A stretch of 64,000 nucleotides of DNA. Source: Hermatobates lingyangjiaoensis (taxonomy: Eukaryota > Arthropoda > Insecta > Hemiptera > Hermatobatidae). Positions 9,370 to 19,839 of this stretch are shown piece after piece. The notes under the pieces are model-generated. The model saw only the letters and a program-made list of their open reading frames with translations, was not told the origin of the DNA and made no database searches. Location: contig JAPFBL010000323.1 in NCBI GenBank assembly GCA_026182355.1, positions 248,001 to 312,000 of the forward strand, in the 5' to 3' direction. The first letter of the stretch is position 1. Each line of letters opens with the position of its first letter. A program made the translations under genes and the position numbers.

Positions 9370-9445
9370 TATATATATATAAATATTAGTATATTTAGGA
9401 AGCAGTCCTTCATTTATACAGGTTTGATTAAATAACTGATCAACA
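9370..9445 (-). pseudogene. PLE N-terminal fragment ending at (TA)n
   Basis: The minus strand reads LFNQTCINEGLLPKYTNI and then Ile-Tyr from the TA tract at 9362-9381. This is the clearest example of the shared end point. Confidence 0.6.
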
Positions 9446-9493
9446 ACTGCAGTAAATACCAACAACTCAGCAAAGAACCTCCTTATCCAGAAG

Positions 9494-9768
9494 ATGACTG
9501 ACGAGCAGTCGAAACATGTCGATAGTAGTGATAATAGTAGTAGTAGTAATAGTAATAGTACTAGTTGTGACTGTTGTGACAATAGTAAAATTAGTGGAAA
9601 TGCAAGATGTAAAGACAATGGAACCATTGGAAATGTTCTATTCAATTTAGATGTTTGTACAAGAAGATTATTCAGATCCCTTGAGAAATACACAAGGAAA
9701 CTAATCAACCGTAAATATGGCGTATTATTTAATCAAACCTGTATATATAAATATATATATATATATAC
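9494..9768 (+). pseudogene. PLE ORF N-terminus with start codon, cut at (TA)n
   Basis: It starts MTDEQSKHVDSSDN, passes through a Ser/Asn-rich stretch, then LEKYTRKLINRKYGVLFNQTC, and enters TA repeats right after TCI. This is about ten codons earlier than the LLPKYTNI end of most copies, so the end point varies within a small region where TATA occurs in the coding sequence. Confidence 0.6.
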
Positions 9769-9843
9769 GAGTATATGTTAAAATACGTACAAGCATATCA
9801 TGTGGTAAATTTCACATTGTGTTTCATTGTGATAAATTAATCC

Positions 9844-9876
<33 letters not shown>

Positions 9877-9919
9877 TACACTTTTTCGATGAAAATACGA
9901 TCCGAAATGGACAAATACA

Positions 9920-10052
9920 GTTCAATGTACATAAAGAAACATAGAGAAATTAAAAACTCAAACTTACAGTCTCTAATTTTCTTCGGTTGAACCGAAAATT
10001 AGAGACTGTAAGTTTGTGTTTTTAATTTCTCTATGTTTCTTTATGTACATTG
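9920..10052. repeat. Foldback unit meeting inside an AATT-family motif
   Basis: The arms (AATGTACATAAAGAAACATA and its complement) converge on TCTAATTTTC...GAAAATTAGA near 9980-10005. The centre keeps only the 3' half of the hammerhead-like motif on each strand. Confidence 0.75.
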
Positions 10053-10069
10053 AACTATATATATATATG

Positions 10070-10296
10070 GTATTAGGTAGGTTTTGTTTTTGAGGGCTAG
10101 GTCATGTAATAGAAAATAACTCCTTCCTAGGCCAACGTTTCGATGCATTTGTACATCATCTTCAGGGCTAAAATTAGGGTAAGAACTAAAATATTTTTAA
10201 CAAAAGAATCTACAACCTGCATAGGGAACTAAATTATTGAGAATAACACATACATACAACAGGTTATTTTACATAAACAGGTTATTTTATGACCTA

Positions 10297-10329
<33 letters not shown>

Positions 10330-10343
10330 CTACCTAATACCAT
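10070..10343. repeat. Foldback element with GGTATTAGGTAGG ends
   Basis: The left end GGTATTAGGTAGG...GAGGGCTAGGTCAT returns inverted at 10288-10343, interrupted there by an A-run of about 26. The middle contains one minus-strand hammerhead-like motif. Confidence 0.75.
10130..10170 (-). ncRNA. Hammerhead-like motif (ACGT family)
   Basis: Minus strand: GCC, CTGAAGA, T, GATG/CATC stem II, GAA, ACGT, T, GGC. Stem I is GCC/GGC. It matches the copies at 33291 and 62133. Confidence 0.65.
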
Positions 10344-10503
10344 AGAATAGAGAAGAGGTCAAGAACAATTTTTTTCGAATGTATATGTAACTTTAAATTA
10401 CACAAAACACACCACTGAAAAAAAGAGGAGGGAATACACACTTACTAAATTAAATATTTTGAAAATCGAAGTGAGAGATCTCTTAGAAATGCACTCTTAC
10501 TAA

Positions 10504-10537
10504 ATTCAATATTTCGAACTGTTCGCCATCAGGAGAA
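10504..10537 (-). ncRNA. Hammerhead-like motif (ATAT family, A9 to G)
   Basis: CTGATGG, C, GAAC/GTTC, GAA, ATAT, T, GAATT on the minus strand. The core A after G8 is G, so it is probably inactive. Confidence 0.45.
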
Positions 10538-10593
10538 GACTAGAAGAGAGGAAGAAGTGAGAGATCTCTCTCACTTCTTCCTCTCTTCTAGTC

Positions 10594-10630
10594 TTCTCCT
10601 GATGGCGAACAGTTCGAAATATTGAATTTA
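10594..10630 (+). ncRNA. Hammerhead-like motif (ATAT family), palindrome partner
   Basis: Identical to the minus-strand copy in the left arm, including the CTGATGG core change. The mutation therefore predates the duplication or was shared by correction. Confidence 0.45.
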
Positions 10631-10998
10631 GTAAGAGTGCATTTTATCTTTTATTCTGTGTCGTGTTTTGTGTAATTTAAAGTTTTATAATCCGTATGGA
10701 CCGTTTATTCAATTTAGTATATATAAATATATCAACGTTCAAACAATATTTAATGAGAAATTGATTGTTGTTTCACGTGTTTATTGTGAAATCTTATATA
10801 TACATATGAAAGAGTCGCCGCTCTGCCTTCCTGAGGGACCCTTCGCCCCTTGGTGAGCCTCCTGATTCTCACAAATATAGAAGTGAGTTACTCCTTTGTC
10901 TATCTGTGTGCTACCTCCTTTTAATTAGTTTTTATATATATATAACTTTAAATTACACAAAGCACGACACAGAAAAGAGAATACAAAGAAAACTTACA

Positions 10999-11036
10999 GA
11001 ATTCAATATTTCGAACTGTTGTTCGTCATCAGGAGA
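10999..11036 (-). ncRNA. Hammerhead-like motif (ATAT family)
   Basis: Minus strand: CTGATGA, C, GAAC-AACA-GTTC, GAA, ATAT, T, GAATTC. The core is intact. Stem I is weak, with two obvious pairs. Confidence 0.55.
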
Positions 11037-11105
11037 GTAGACTAGTAGAGAGGACGAAGTGAGAGAGATCTCCCCACGTCAAAGAACGGAGCGCGAAACT
11101 CCGCG

Positions 11106-11106
<1 letters not shown>

Positions 11107-11145
<39 letters not shown>
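11107..11145. repeat. (TA)n tract
   Basis: It sits between an ATAT-family flank and the inverted-repeat unit that follows. Confidence 0.95.
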
Positions 11146-11149
<4 letters not shown>

Positions 11150-11262
11150 TTGAAAAGCAGAGCAGATTCTGCATTCACGACTTTTTTAAGTAGCTGTTCT
11201 TTTTTCCTAATTACACTTCTATGTTGGAGAGGCAATGCAAATAGCAGATTTCCCAGCGACAT
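11150..11262 (-). pseudogene. PLE N-terminus in the left arm
   Basis: It begins MSLGNLLFALPLQHRSVIRK on the minus strand and runs into (TA)n. It lacks the LLPTYT segment still present in the right arm. Confidence 0.55.
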
Positions 11263-11319
11263 TTTCAGATAAAAACATAGTCAAATAACTACTAAAATTT
11301 TCTTCACTACTTTTTAAAC

Positions 11320-11354
11320 ACAAGCTTTCGACCTCGTTGGTCATCCTCAGGCAG
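11320..11354 (-). ncRNA. Hammerhead-like motif (AGCT family)
   Basis: Minus strand: CTGAGGA, T, GACC-AACGA-GGTC, GAA, AGCT, T, GTG. Stem II is perfect at 4 bp and stem III is AGCT. Stem I is weak. It lies about 60 nt upstream of the PLE start codon in this arm. Confidence 0.6.
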
Positions 11355-11413
11355 AATAAAATATTAAGACAGTTAAATAAGATGTCTTAACTTAACTGTC
11401 TTAATATTTTATT

Positions 11414-11449
11414 CTGCCTGAGGATGACCAACGAGGTCGAAATCTTGTG
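11414..11449 (+). ncRNA. Hammerhead-like motif (AGCT family), inverted partner
   Basis: Same as the left copy except that stem III reads ATCT instead of AGCT, which breaks the palindrome. It lies about 57 nt upstream of an ATG. Confidence 0.5.
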
Positions 11450-11505
11450 TTTAAAAAGTAGTGAATAAAATTTTAGTAGTTATTTGACTATGTTTTTTGT
11501 CGGAA

Positions 11506-11675
11506 AATGTCACTGGGAAATCTGCTATTTGCATTACCTCTGCAACATAGAAGTGTAATTAGGAAAAAAGAACAGCTACTTAAAAAAAGTTGTGAATCCA
11601 GAATCTGCTCTGCTTTTCAACAATGTATGCTTGGATGAAAATCTGCTGCCAACTTATACATATATATATATATAT
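11506..11675 (+). pseudogene. PLE N-terminus in the right arm, one frameshift
   Basis: It starts MSLGNLLFALPLQHRSVIRK, shifts frame near 11590, then reads SALLFNNVCLDENLLPTYT before (TA)n. The left arm is not shifted at that place. Confidence 0.6.
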
Positions 11676-11743
11676 TTAAAACGATTCCACGAACTAAATA
11701 AACTATATTGACACAAAGAACACTCAGAAATGAAACAGAAACT

Positions 11744-11784
11744 CACTACTATATTTCGATGTCCTCGTCATCAGGAAGATAGAA
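11744..11784 (-). ncRNA. Hammerhead-like motif (ATAT-A family)
   Basis: Minus strand: CTGATGA, C, GA-GGACA-TC, GAA, ATAT, A, GTAGTG. The base at the predicted cleavage site is A, allowed by the H rule. Stem I pairs poorly. Confidence 0.5.
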
Positions 11785-12273
11785 ATGAGTCGCTCCGCAG
11801 GCAGACAAGGACTGGCCAGTGGTCTTGAGGGAGGACAGAACAGTGCAGCCAACTTACGGAGTGAGAGGAAGGAGGCAAGGATAGATAAAGAAATAAAAGC
11901 AAAATAAATTATAACGAATGAAAACAAAAACTATTAGCTCAGGTGAAAACACCCAAACAAAAATAAAATTTAAAAAAAAATACCTTTTATTAGTCTTCTG
12001 GGAGGTAGATCTGCTCCTGGGCTTAACCGCAATCGTTGATTATTCCTTTTATTTATTTTAGTCTTACGGTATTTTTTTTTTAAATTTTATTTTTGTTTGG
12101 GTGTTTTCACCTGAGCTAATAGTGTTTGTTTTCATTCGTTATAATTTATTTTGCTTTTATTTCTCTATCTATCCTTGCCTCCTTCCTCTCCCTCCGTAAG
12201 TTGGCTGCACTGTTCTGTGCTCCCTCAAGACCACTGGCTAGTCCTTGTCTGCCTGCGGAGCGACTCGTTTCTA

Positions 12274-12312
12274 TCTTCCTGATAACGAGGACATCGAAAT
12301 ATAGTAGTGAGT
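12274..12312 (+). ncRNA. Hammerhead-like motif (ATAT-A family), inverted partner
   Basis: Same as the left copy but with CTGATAA in place of CTGATGA, so it is probably inactive. Confidence 0.45.
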
Positions 12313-12374
12313 TTCTGTTTCATTTCTGAGTGTTCTTTGTGTCAATATAGTATATATATATATATATATATATG

Positions 12375-15300
12375 ACAATGACATGGCATTATTGAAAATA
12401 ATAAAACCAGGTCTTCACATAAAGTAACATAATTTTATTACCAAAGCCAATACAATGCTTTTTCAACACTTCCTGTTCTTTTTCAGCTATATTTATAATA
12501 GAAATTAAAATTTGGCAATAACTTATTGAAAAATAAAATTATAAATTGAAATAAAAAAAAAGCTGAAGGAAACAGGTAGTGAGAGAGAGCAGAAAAGGGG
12601 GAATATGTTAAAGGAGGGCCTGTGGACCTTCTGAGAGATATCTCTTCATGTGAACCCCCTATAACTTTAGTTCCGCACTAATTCAAAATTAAATACAATT
12701 AATTTATTTATAAATTAAATTCCATTTCATTGATTATCACTTATTTTTTGATCTTCCTACATCAATAAGTGTATTAATGTCTTTATGTCATGAATAATTT
12801 TATGTCTGTTCAAATAATTTATAGAAATGTAATTATAATTGATTGATAATGATTAAAATTCATAAATCCCATTCCTTGACACGTAACCTGTTAATTAATT
12901 GACTTGAAAGATTTGTTTTCTTAAGTGTCAGGAAAGTTTTAGCTGTGAACTTAAATTAGTGGATTAAGGAATTTTTCCTTTCTCAAAGCTCTTTCATGGA
13001 CTAAATGATTTCTGATTTAGGAAAAAATAATTAGAAAACGATCAAGTGCCTGATACATATGAATATATATTATTAATACATTATGTATTGAATTATTAAT
13101 TTTGTTTGAATGTATTATATTTTAATACATTATATATATATTATGTATAATATATTATATTATAATAATATCTATTACATATTTAATTTTTACTAGGTAT
13201 AAACTCAAATTTAGTATTATTCAATTTGTATCATGGTATACTGAGATGTATTTCGTGAATTATTATGTTTAAATACAATTTGTTTACATACCATATAATT
13301 TGATTTTCTTTTTTGTAATTTGAAAGTGATGAAGACTGTTAATCTATTAAATATATTTCACACTTAAATATTAAAACAAACTTGCGCATGTTGAAATTGA
13401 ATAAAATTAATAGTCATTTATTTATTTATTTAAATTTAGCTAGAACAAGTTGAAATATATGAAATTTTCTATTCTCTTGAAATATATGTATATTACTATT
13501 TAAAGCACGTATTGGTTTCAAGGCAGCCTCTGGGTGGTGTTTCATTGGACCCAGCCCAATGGACGTGTACTGTTTGGGTTATTATATCCACTAGCGATAT
13601 GATCATTCGAGCTTGCGAGATGATGTACCCAAGGTCTTACTGGGCTCTATAAACGTAAAAATTATTTATTACAAAAGTGAATAACAAGTGGATCAAATAT
13701 TTTGTAAAAAAAGATAAAAAAAAAAAGAAAAACAAAATTATCAGTAAAATAGTTTTATAAAGTACATGTCGTGTAATTTTTTTCCGATTGGTTGCTATAT
13801 TTATTTTTTTTTCAAGTGTTTTATTGTAATGCGTTGAGGGCATTGAAATATTAGTTATAATTAATGTTAATAATTCTTAGAACGCAAGTCACTGACTAAA
13901 AGAAAACAAAAATTACAATAAATTAAAGAGTTGATAGTGTTTATCGTGCATATCTAAGAACAATTTAATTTTTATAAAACATTCAAGAAAACTTGAATTT
14001 TTCTTATAAAATAATACTTATAAAATAATACTTTTATAAAACTGAATATATTATATTCTATTTGATATTTAATTTTAAAAAGATTATAGTAAAGTTGATT
14101 GATTGATTGATTGATAGTTTTATTACAGAAGTGATTACAAGTGGATTAAATATTTTGAAAAAGATAAAAAAAAGGAAAAACATAATTATCAGTAAACTCT
14201 TAATAGTTTACCGCTTAGTAAACCTCTTTAGTTTAGTTTAACCAATAAACTTAAAAAAAAAAAAAAAAAAATTTGGAAAATACGTAATCAAAAAATATAT
14301 TTAAATATATTTGTAATTGATCAAGAGAAAAACCAGTTCATTAATAAACTCCCAAACATTAAATGCCTACCTCTCTATTCAGCTATTTAATTTACTGTCA
14401 GTTCTGAATGGTTTGTTATTCTGGGAAAATAAAAAACCCTTTCTATGGTTCTTTTGTATGATTTTAATTAATTAACCGAAGTTTAATCCGTTAAATATTA
14501 ATTATTTAATATTAATTATTAAATATCAACCTCTTATCACTGATTGCTTATAGGAAACTGTCAAGTTTATGTATGCATTTCAAGGAAAATCAATCTGATG
14601 AACTTACTGTTTGTAACATATTTATAAAGTTACATCATTCGTTGTCATAGAATTTAAATACATTGAAACTTAACGAAATTTATGATTTGTTCATGTTTAA
14701 TTATTTAATGAAAATTTAAATTTCTTTTTTTTTTATTAATTTACTATATGAAACAAAAGCCACAAGAATAAAAATAAAATCAAGAAAAAATGCTGTGAGG
14801 CATTTCAGTTTATGTATTAAAAAAGAACGACTATAAAAAAAAAATACGAAGACTGTAGAGCAAGGTTACAGAGAAGCTAAGGGAAAAGTATTGTAGACAG
14901 GATGTTAAAACAAAATACAAAAGTTGAAGATGAACAATCAAGAATAACGAATATAAGGAAAATATAGGAAAGAAACAAGATCAGCATGCAGAAATACAAA
15001 AGAAAGAAAACCTTAGTCTGCAGAGGAAGGGTAACGAGTACGATTAGAGTACATTATAATGAGGTGCAATTTACTAATAGATCCAATTGTTTAACTACAC
15101 CCTCAATTAAAAAAATGTATCCAACTTAAAGAGGACTTTGCTGTTTGATGAGGGTTTCAAGTTTTTTTTTTTTAAAGTAGTTTCTGCTTATTTTCTATTC
15201 AAGGTCTAAAGATAGAAAAATCAGTTCCTTGGAATTTTTATTGCATGATTTTTATTTCTTTTGATATGTTGAAACAAAAGCACTCGACTCTTCTTGTCTT

Positions 15301-15700
15301 TTAACAGTATATTTATGTTGTTTGACACGAGTAAGCCTGTTTTTTTTTCCTGTTTGCCCACAACCCCTACAAGAAATCTTGAACACATCTTTTTTTTTTT
15401 CTTTGATATAGTTGTTCACTAGAGTATGTTATAAATTAATAAGGTCTTTATCTATTATTAATAAATTTACTAGTAAACTAATATCATTATATTATATCAT
15501 TAAATAATATTGGCTTTTCAGTTTTTGTTTAAGCATGATCAGTCAGCTGATATTACAGGAAAGTTACCTATCCATTTAGGTAATTTTACATCTATTTTAG
15601 TAAACAAATGTTAAACCATTTATTTAAAATATATCATTTAAAGTCGCAAATTAGACATATACAAGTTAAAAATAAAAGAAGAATAACACACAAAGTAAAG
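12375..15700. other. No gene or recognised repeat
   Basis: AT-rich, low-complexity sequence with A- and T-runs, a GATT tandem near 14097 and no long open frame. Two stretches (13650-13740 and 14110-14200) share the run TTACAAAAGTG/AAGTGGAT, so a diverged repeat pair is possible. Confidence 0.5.
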
Positions 15701-15715
15701 TAACACACTTACTAA

Positions 15716-15744
15716 CTCAGATTTTTGGGAAATACGTCTTCAGG
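15716..15744 (-). ncRNA. Degraded hammerhead-like motif (AATT family)
   Basis: CTC, CTGAAGA and GAG remain on the minus strand, but GAA and AATT are altered. Confidence 0.35.
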
Positions 15745-15792
15745 AGGAATGTGTTACCTGTTTTTTTCTTTATGTGGTACTGTTATTCAATT

Positions 15793-15796
<4 letters not shown>

Positions 15797-15830
<34 letters not shown>
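15797..15830. repeat. (AT)n tract
   Basis: It borders another foldback unit that carries ATAT-family sequence. Confidence 0.95.
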
Positions 15831-15831
<1 letters not shown>

Positions 15832-15962
15832 CATGATAAACGAAAAAAGGTCCGGCAGGACAAATAACAATTAAAATAAGCAGTGAGACATAAACAGAAA
15901 CACAACAAAGACTCACTTTTCAATATTTCGACCGTAATATTTCGTCCCTCCGTCAATTCACT

Positions 15963-16006
15963 TCTTCTCCTGAGGACGACCGCCATTACGGTCGAAATAT
16001 TGAAAA
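15963..16006 (+). ncRNA. Hammerhead-like motif (ATAT family, strong stem II)
   Basis: CTTCTC, CTGAGGA, C, GACCG-CCATTA-CGGTC, GAA, ATAT, T, GAAAAG. Stem II has 5 bp and stem I pairs over six positions with one mismatch. A broken inverted copy lies at about 15918-15950. Confidence 0.65.
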
Positions 16007-16079
16007 GTGAGTCTTTGTTGTGTTTCTGTTTATGTGTCACTGCGTATATATAATATATATATATATATATCAATCATCA

Positions 16080-16165
16080 AACCACAATATGAAATGGGAA
16101 AACAAGACTCTTAGATATATCAAGTTTGTTTTTCCCATTTCATATTGTGGTTTGATCATGGATTG
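16080..16165. repeat. Foldback of AGATCT-family flank sequence
   Basis: TCAAACCACAATATGAAATG and its complement face each other over about 40 bp. The same flank (TTATTGTGGTTTGATC) recurs at 1050, 28690, 56655 and 61925. Confidence 0.75.
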
Positions 16166-16246
16166 TTATTTCACGTGTTTTTGTGAAATCTTTTATACAT
16201 ATTTGTAACAGTTCAAAATTGAAGATAGGTAGCACACAAATTACAA

Positions 16247-16277
16247 ACTCAAATTTTCGGGCAATCCGTCTTCAGCA
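16247..16277 (-). ncRNA. Hammerhead-like motif (AATT family)
   Basis: CTGAAGA, C, GG/CC, GAA, AATT, T, GAG on the minus strand. Stem I has changed from CTC to CTG, which removes one pair. Confidence 0.5.
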
Positions 16278-16356
16278 GAAAAGAGAAAGGGAGACCAAGC
16301 ACGCTGTAGACGCAACGTCTAGTAACCCAGTTTGGATCGTGTTTCCGTTTATCAAG

Positions 16357-16359
<3 letters not shown>

Positions 16360-16387
<28 letters not shown>
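16360..16387. repeat. (TA)n tract after an AATT-family flank
   Basis: Preceded by TTTATCAAGTGAA, the same end as the right side of the intact PLE at about 9350. Confidence 0.9.
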
Positions 16388-16389
<2 letters not shown>

Positions 16390-16390
<1 letters not shown>

Positions 16391-19300
16391 CTTTCAGTTT
16401 TATAAAAATGAGGTAACAATTCGAAAGCGTTTTTAGTGATTACTTTGTTTAAATAAATTTGTAGAACTACAGAGAAAGAGGACTTAGAAACAACTGATAA
16501 AACAAATTTCTATATTTGTACAACATTCTTAGCTATGTTAAATACACTGTATGAAATCTCCGAAGTTGGGCATGGATGGGTGCCGAATCATTCAAGTCTA
16601 TGAGTATTGGTAATAATTTTTTTTTTCAAAAAGGATTTCTATATTTATAAAAAAGTGAACTTCCAAGTGGTGAGGCAGTTAATTTTAAATAATAGTTTTC
16701 CATCCACCTATCAGGCCACTCCTACCCGCAGGTGGCGGGTACCGAAATATAGGATAAAGTTATTCAGTTATTCCTTTGTACTGTTTCGTTGTAATGTGTT
16801 GTCTTATCTTTTTCATTTTTGAATGACTTAGATATTTACTCAACAATAAGAAATCAAGAAATGAGACTTAAAATATTTAACCTAAAAAACTGATCTTCAT
16901 CAGTCAAACTTGAAATCTGAGAAAACCAGTTGTTTTGGTTGAAAGATCTTAGTCCTATTTCTGAGTGCTGTGGTTAAGACGTTGATTTTTATTTTAAACC
17001 TTTATTATATATATTTTCAAAGAAAAATGTACCATATTATATCGTTAATTTCCTTCTTCATTCGGCTGATTTCCAGACTTGTCTATCTTACAGAGTGAAA
17101 CCAGTTCTGAGGTCCTAATAATTTTATGGTTTTATATATATATGTAATATATCTGTGAGAGTTGATTGTGTCATGTGATCTCTAAATCCACTCCTTTTGT
17201 TCCAGGGACCTTGGTCTGTCGCTGAGTTTCCCAGAAGCCCACACTCCGCTCCTAGACGTCTCATCCAGTTAGAATTCCTCTACTTACTGTCGTTACCTCA
17301 ACAATAAACAAACACAAATACCATACAATTAAAATGTAAATAAGGAATTGTTGATTTTTAAAAGTTTTTTTTTTTAAATATTTACCTTGTAAATAAAATA
17401 GGTACATTTGTCTTCAAATATGAGGAAAATTTGAAATTGAATCTTATTATTAAAAAAAAAAAAAAAGAAAAAGAAAAAAAAGTAAAAAAATTAAAAAATC
17501 TCGAAACATCGTTGGTTAATTTTTATCTGCAGTGACATTTACTGAGCACTCGTTCGAAGTTGCGTTTATTACGGTATATCATATTGACTTGTACACTAGA
17601 GCATCAATTGTCTGATTCATTTGCTATGTGTTGTAAGAGTAACATAAGCAAACAACAGCATAAATATTATGTTTTCAATGTTGTCTTGAATTCTATTTTG
17701 AAGATATGTAAACATCTTTACTGTGAATAATGATTGTGGTTCAAATAATATGAAGATAAAAATTTGATAGGGTGTAGTTTTTTCCAAGGAGTGACATTTC
17801 AATGCAGTGACTTCAGTTAGGGTAAAAAAAATAAAATTGATGTTTATTTAGCTTATTTTCTTTAGAATAATAACAATATGTTTTGGATTTCCAATAGGTT
17901 TCCGTTTCTGAAATAGAACAGATAGTTTTTTTTGGTTTCTGGATTCCCATTTGTTTTGAATGTGTTATGTTAAAACAATATATCATGTAATAATTGTCAA
18001 ATTTTTTACGACAATTTCTTATTTCAAGGAAGGAATGGTTTGTTAGAGGTGGTAGTTGATGCCTGAGGTAGTCACTTGTAGAAATGAAGTCCTTTGTCAT
18101 CACTCACCCCTTCGCATAAACTTACTTTCTTCTCTATTTCTCTTCCTTTTTATTACTCAGAGTAGTTGATTAATACAGATAGGTTGTGATTTCAGAGATA
18201 TGCTTACTTATTCTAAATCGTCAAAAAGTCTGTTTTATCTTAATCTAAATCAAGTCAAGTTGTGACAGTAGTATAGTAGTCCCCTCTTTGCCCTTCCCCC
18301 ACTACTCCACCAGACATCTGCCTTCCTGCAGATCTTTTAAAGTCATTGCTTTCCTATATCACTCCTTTAGTATAACACCCATCCATTCCTTATTTAGTAA
18401 TTAATTTTATCATACCTTCTATTTTACTGTTAGTGAAAAAAAAAACCAAAACATTTTTTTATTTTTTTAAATCATCACAATTTTTGTAGTAATTAACAAA
18501 AGTTATCCAGGGGCCTTAAATATATAGATCTCTAGTAATTCTTTAAATTGTGTTAATTATTTCTTTAAGCTATAAGAACTGTTGTGTTGATTTCAATTTT
18601 TAGGGGGCTATGATTTTTAGTGGATGTCATTTAGCTTGCTTTTCTTTTCTTTTTTATTAAAACTGTTATGTTAGACTAAATTAATAATGATTCTGTATCA
18701 TTTTGTTCTTTTTTTTTGTCTGATTTCAATATTGAAATGGGTCAGTTTTATAAAATAACACTGTCATTGGTTCCACAGGTACTAGTGGGGAAATGAACCA
18801 CTTTTTGTCCTAGATTTTCCTCTCTGATTAATTGAATACTCTGCTAGCTACCAGAATTTATAGGTGATAAGAAAAGTTATATCATCCAAAAATATCTATC
18901 CAGACACTATAAAGCTCGCTTCGTTTCATCAAACACCTCTCCTGCCGGAGATAATATTTGATTTATAAAAAGAAAAAAATCATCTAGCTTAACATGGTTT
19001 CTACCTCACCACAGATGTAAAGTATCCACTTATCGCTTTCTTTGAAGAATTATGTTTTCAATTTGTCAGAAATGTATGACATGACATCGTATTTGCAAAG
19101 TAATATTAAAACAAGGAAAATTATTTTGAGTCCGAAAAATTAAGTGTAAGAAAAATTAAAAGTTTTCATTTTTTTTTTTTTGAATATCAATAAAAGCAAC
19201 AATTGAGAACTACTTATCAGTAAATTTTCATTTAAGTTACAATTGTAAATTTAAGATTCGTTGATAACATGTAGGTTGCATGGAATGAGAGAGAACAGTA

Positions 19301-19530
19301 ATGGTATGAAGTGATTTGTTGCTTTTGTCATTATTATGTTTGTAATCGTAATAGTTCATACAAGTTTCTTAAGTCTCATTTGTTGTTTTAATTTGATATT
19401 TAAATTTTAATTTAAAAATAATGTGGATATAAATCATTGGTGATCCTTAGAACACAATGTAGCTGTAATAGTTACTTTGAATCGATTCATGATAATGTTG
19501 TTGTATAGGACTAGGTTTGATATGCCTAGG
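16390..19530. other. No gene seen
   Basis: AT-rich sequence with homopolymer runs. GGTTGAAAGATCTTAGTC at about 16935-16953 is the 3' half of an AGATCT-family motif. I recognise nothing else. Confidence 0.5.
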
Positions 19531-19532
19531 AC

Positions 19533-19836
19533 TGCGGCTAAACTTGTTGGTATTGAATTTTGATGCCTATGTCTCAAATATATCTGGGCGTGAGGAGTGT
19601 CAACAAACTGCGGCTAAACTTGTTGGTATTGAATTTTGATACCTATGTCTCAAATATATCTGGGCGTGAGCAGTGTTAACAAACTGCGGTTAAACTTGTT
19701 GGTATTGAATTTTGATACCTATGTCTCAAATATATCTGGGCGTGAGCAGTATCAACAAACTGCGGTTAAACTTGTTGGTATTGAATTTTGATACCCATGT
19801 CTGAAGTTTATCTGAGAGTGAGAAGTATTAGAAAGT
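19533..19836 (+). repeat. 76-bp tandem repeat, four copies
   Basis: Units begin TGCGG(C/T)TAAACTTGTTGG at 19533, 19609, 19685 and 19761. The first three are close and the fourth is diverged in its second half. Confidence 0.95.
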
Positions 19837-19839
19837 GGT

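Larger units (their letters stand above)
10487..10644. repeat. Near-perfect 158-bp palindrome
   Basis: Arms of about 77 bp flank a 4-nt centre near 10565. Each arm carries one ATAT-family motif, so the two motifs point in opposite directions. The perfect arms suggest a young event or ongoing correction between arms. Confidence 0.9.
11150..11675. repeat. Inverted-repeat PLE unit: two N-termini and two motifs back to back
   Basis: Arms at about 11150-11375 and 11398-11640 are inverted copies. From the outside in, each arm has (TA)n, PLE N-terminal coding sequence, an ATG, a leader and an AGCT-family motif. Both coding arms point outward and both end at TA. Confidence 0.85.
11695..12350. repeat. 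Inverted-repeat PLE flank unit
   Basis: Arms at about 11700-11982 and 12067-12350 are inverted copies with a few substitutions and a short centre. Each arm carries an ATAT-A family motif. A (TA)n tract follows at 12351-12373. The 67-codon open frames in the arms mirror each other and show no protein signature. Confidence 0.85.
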
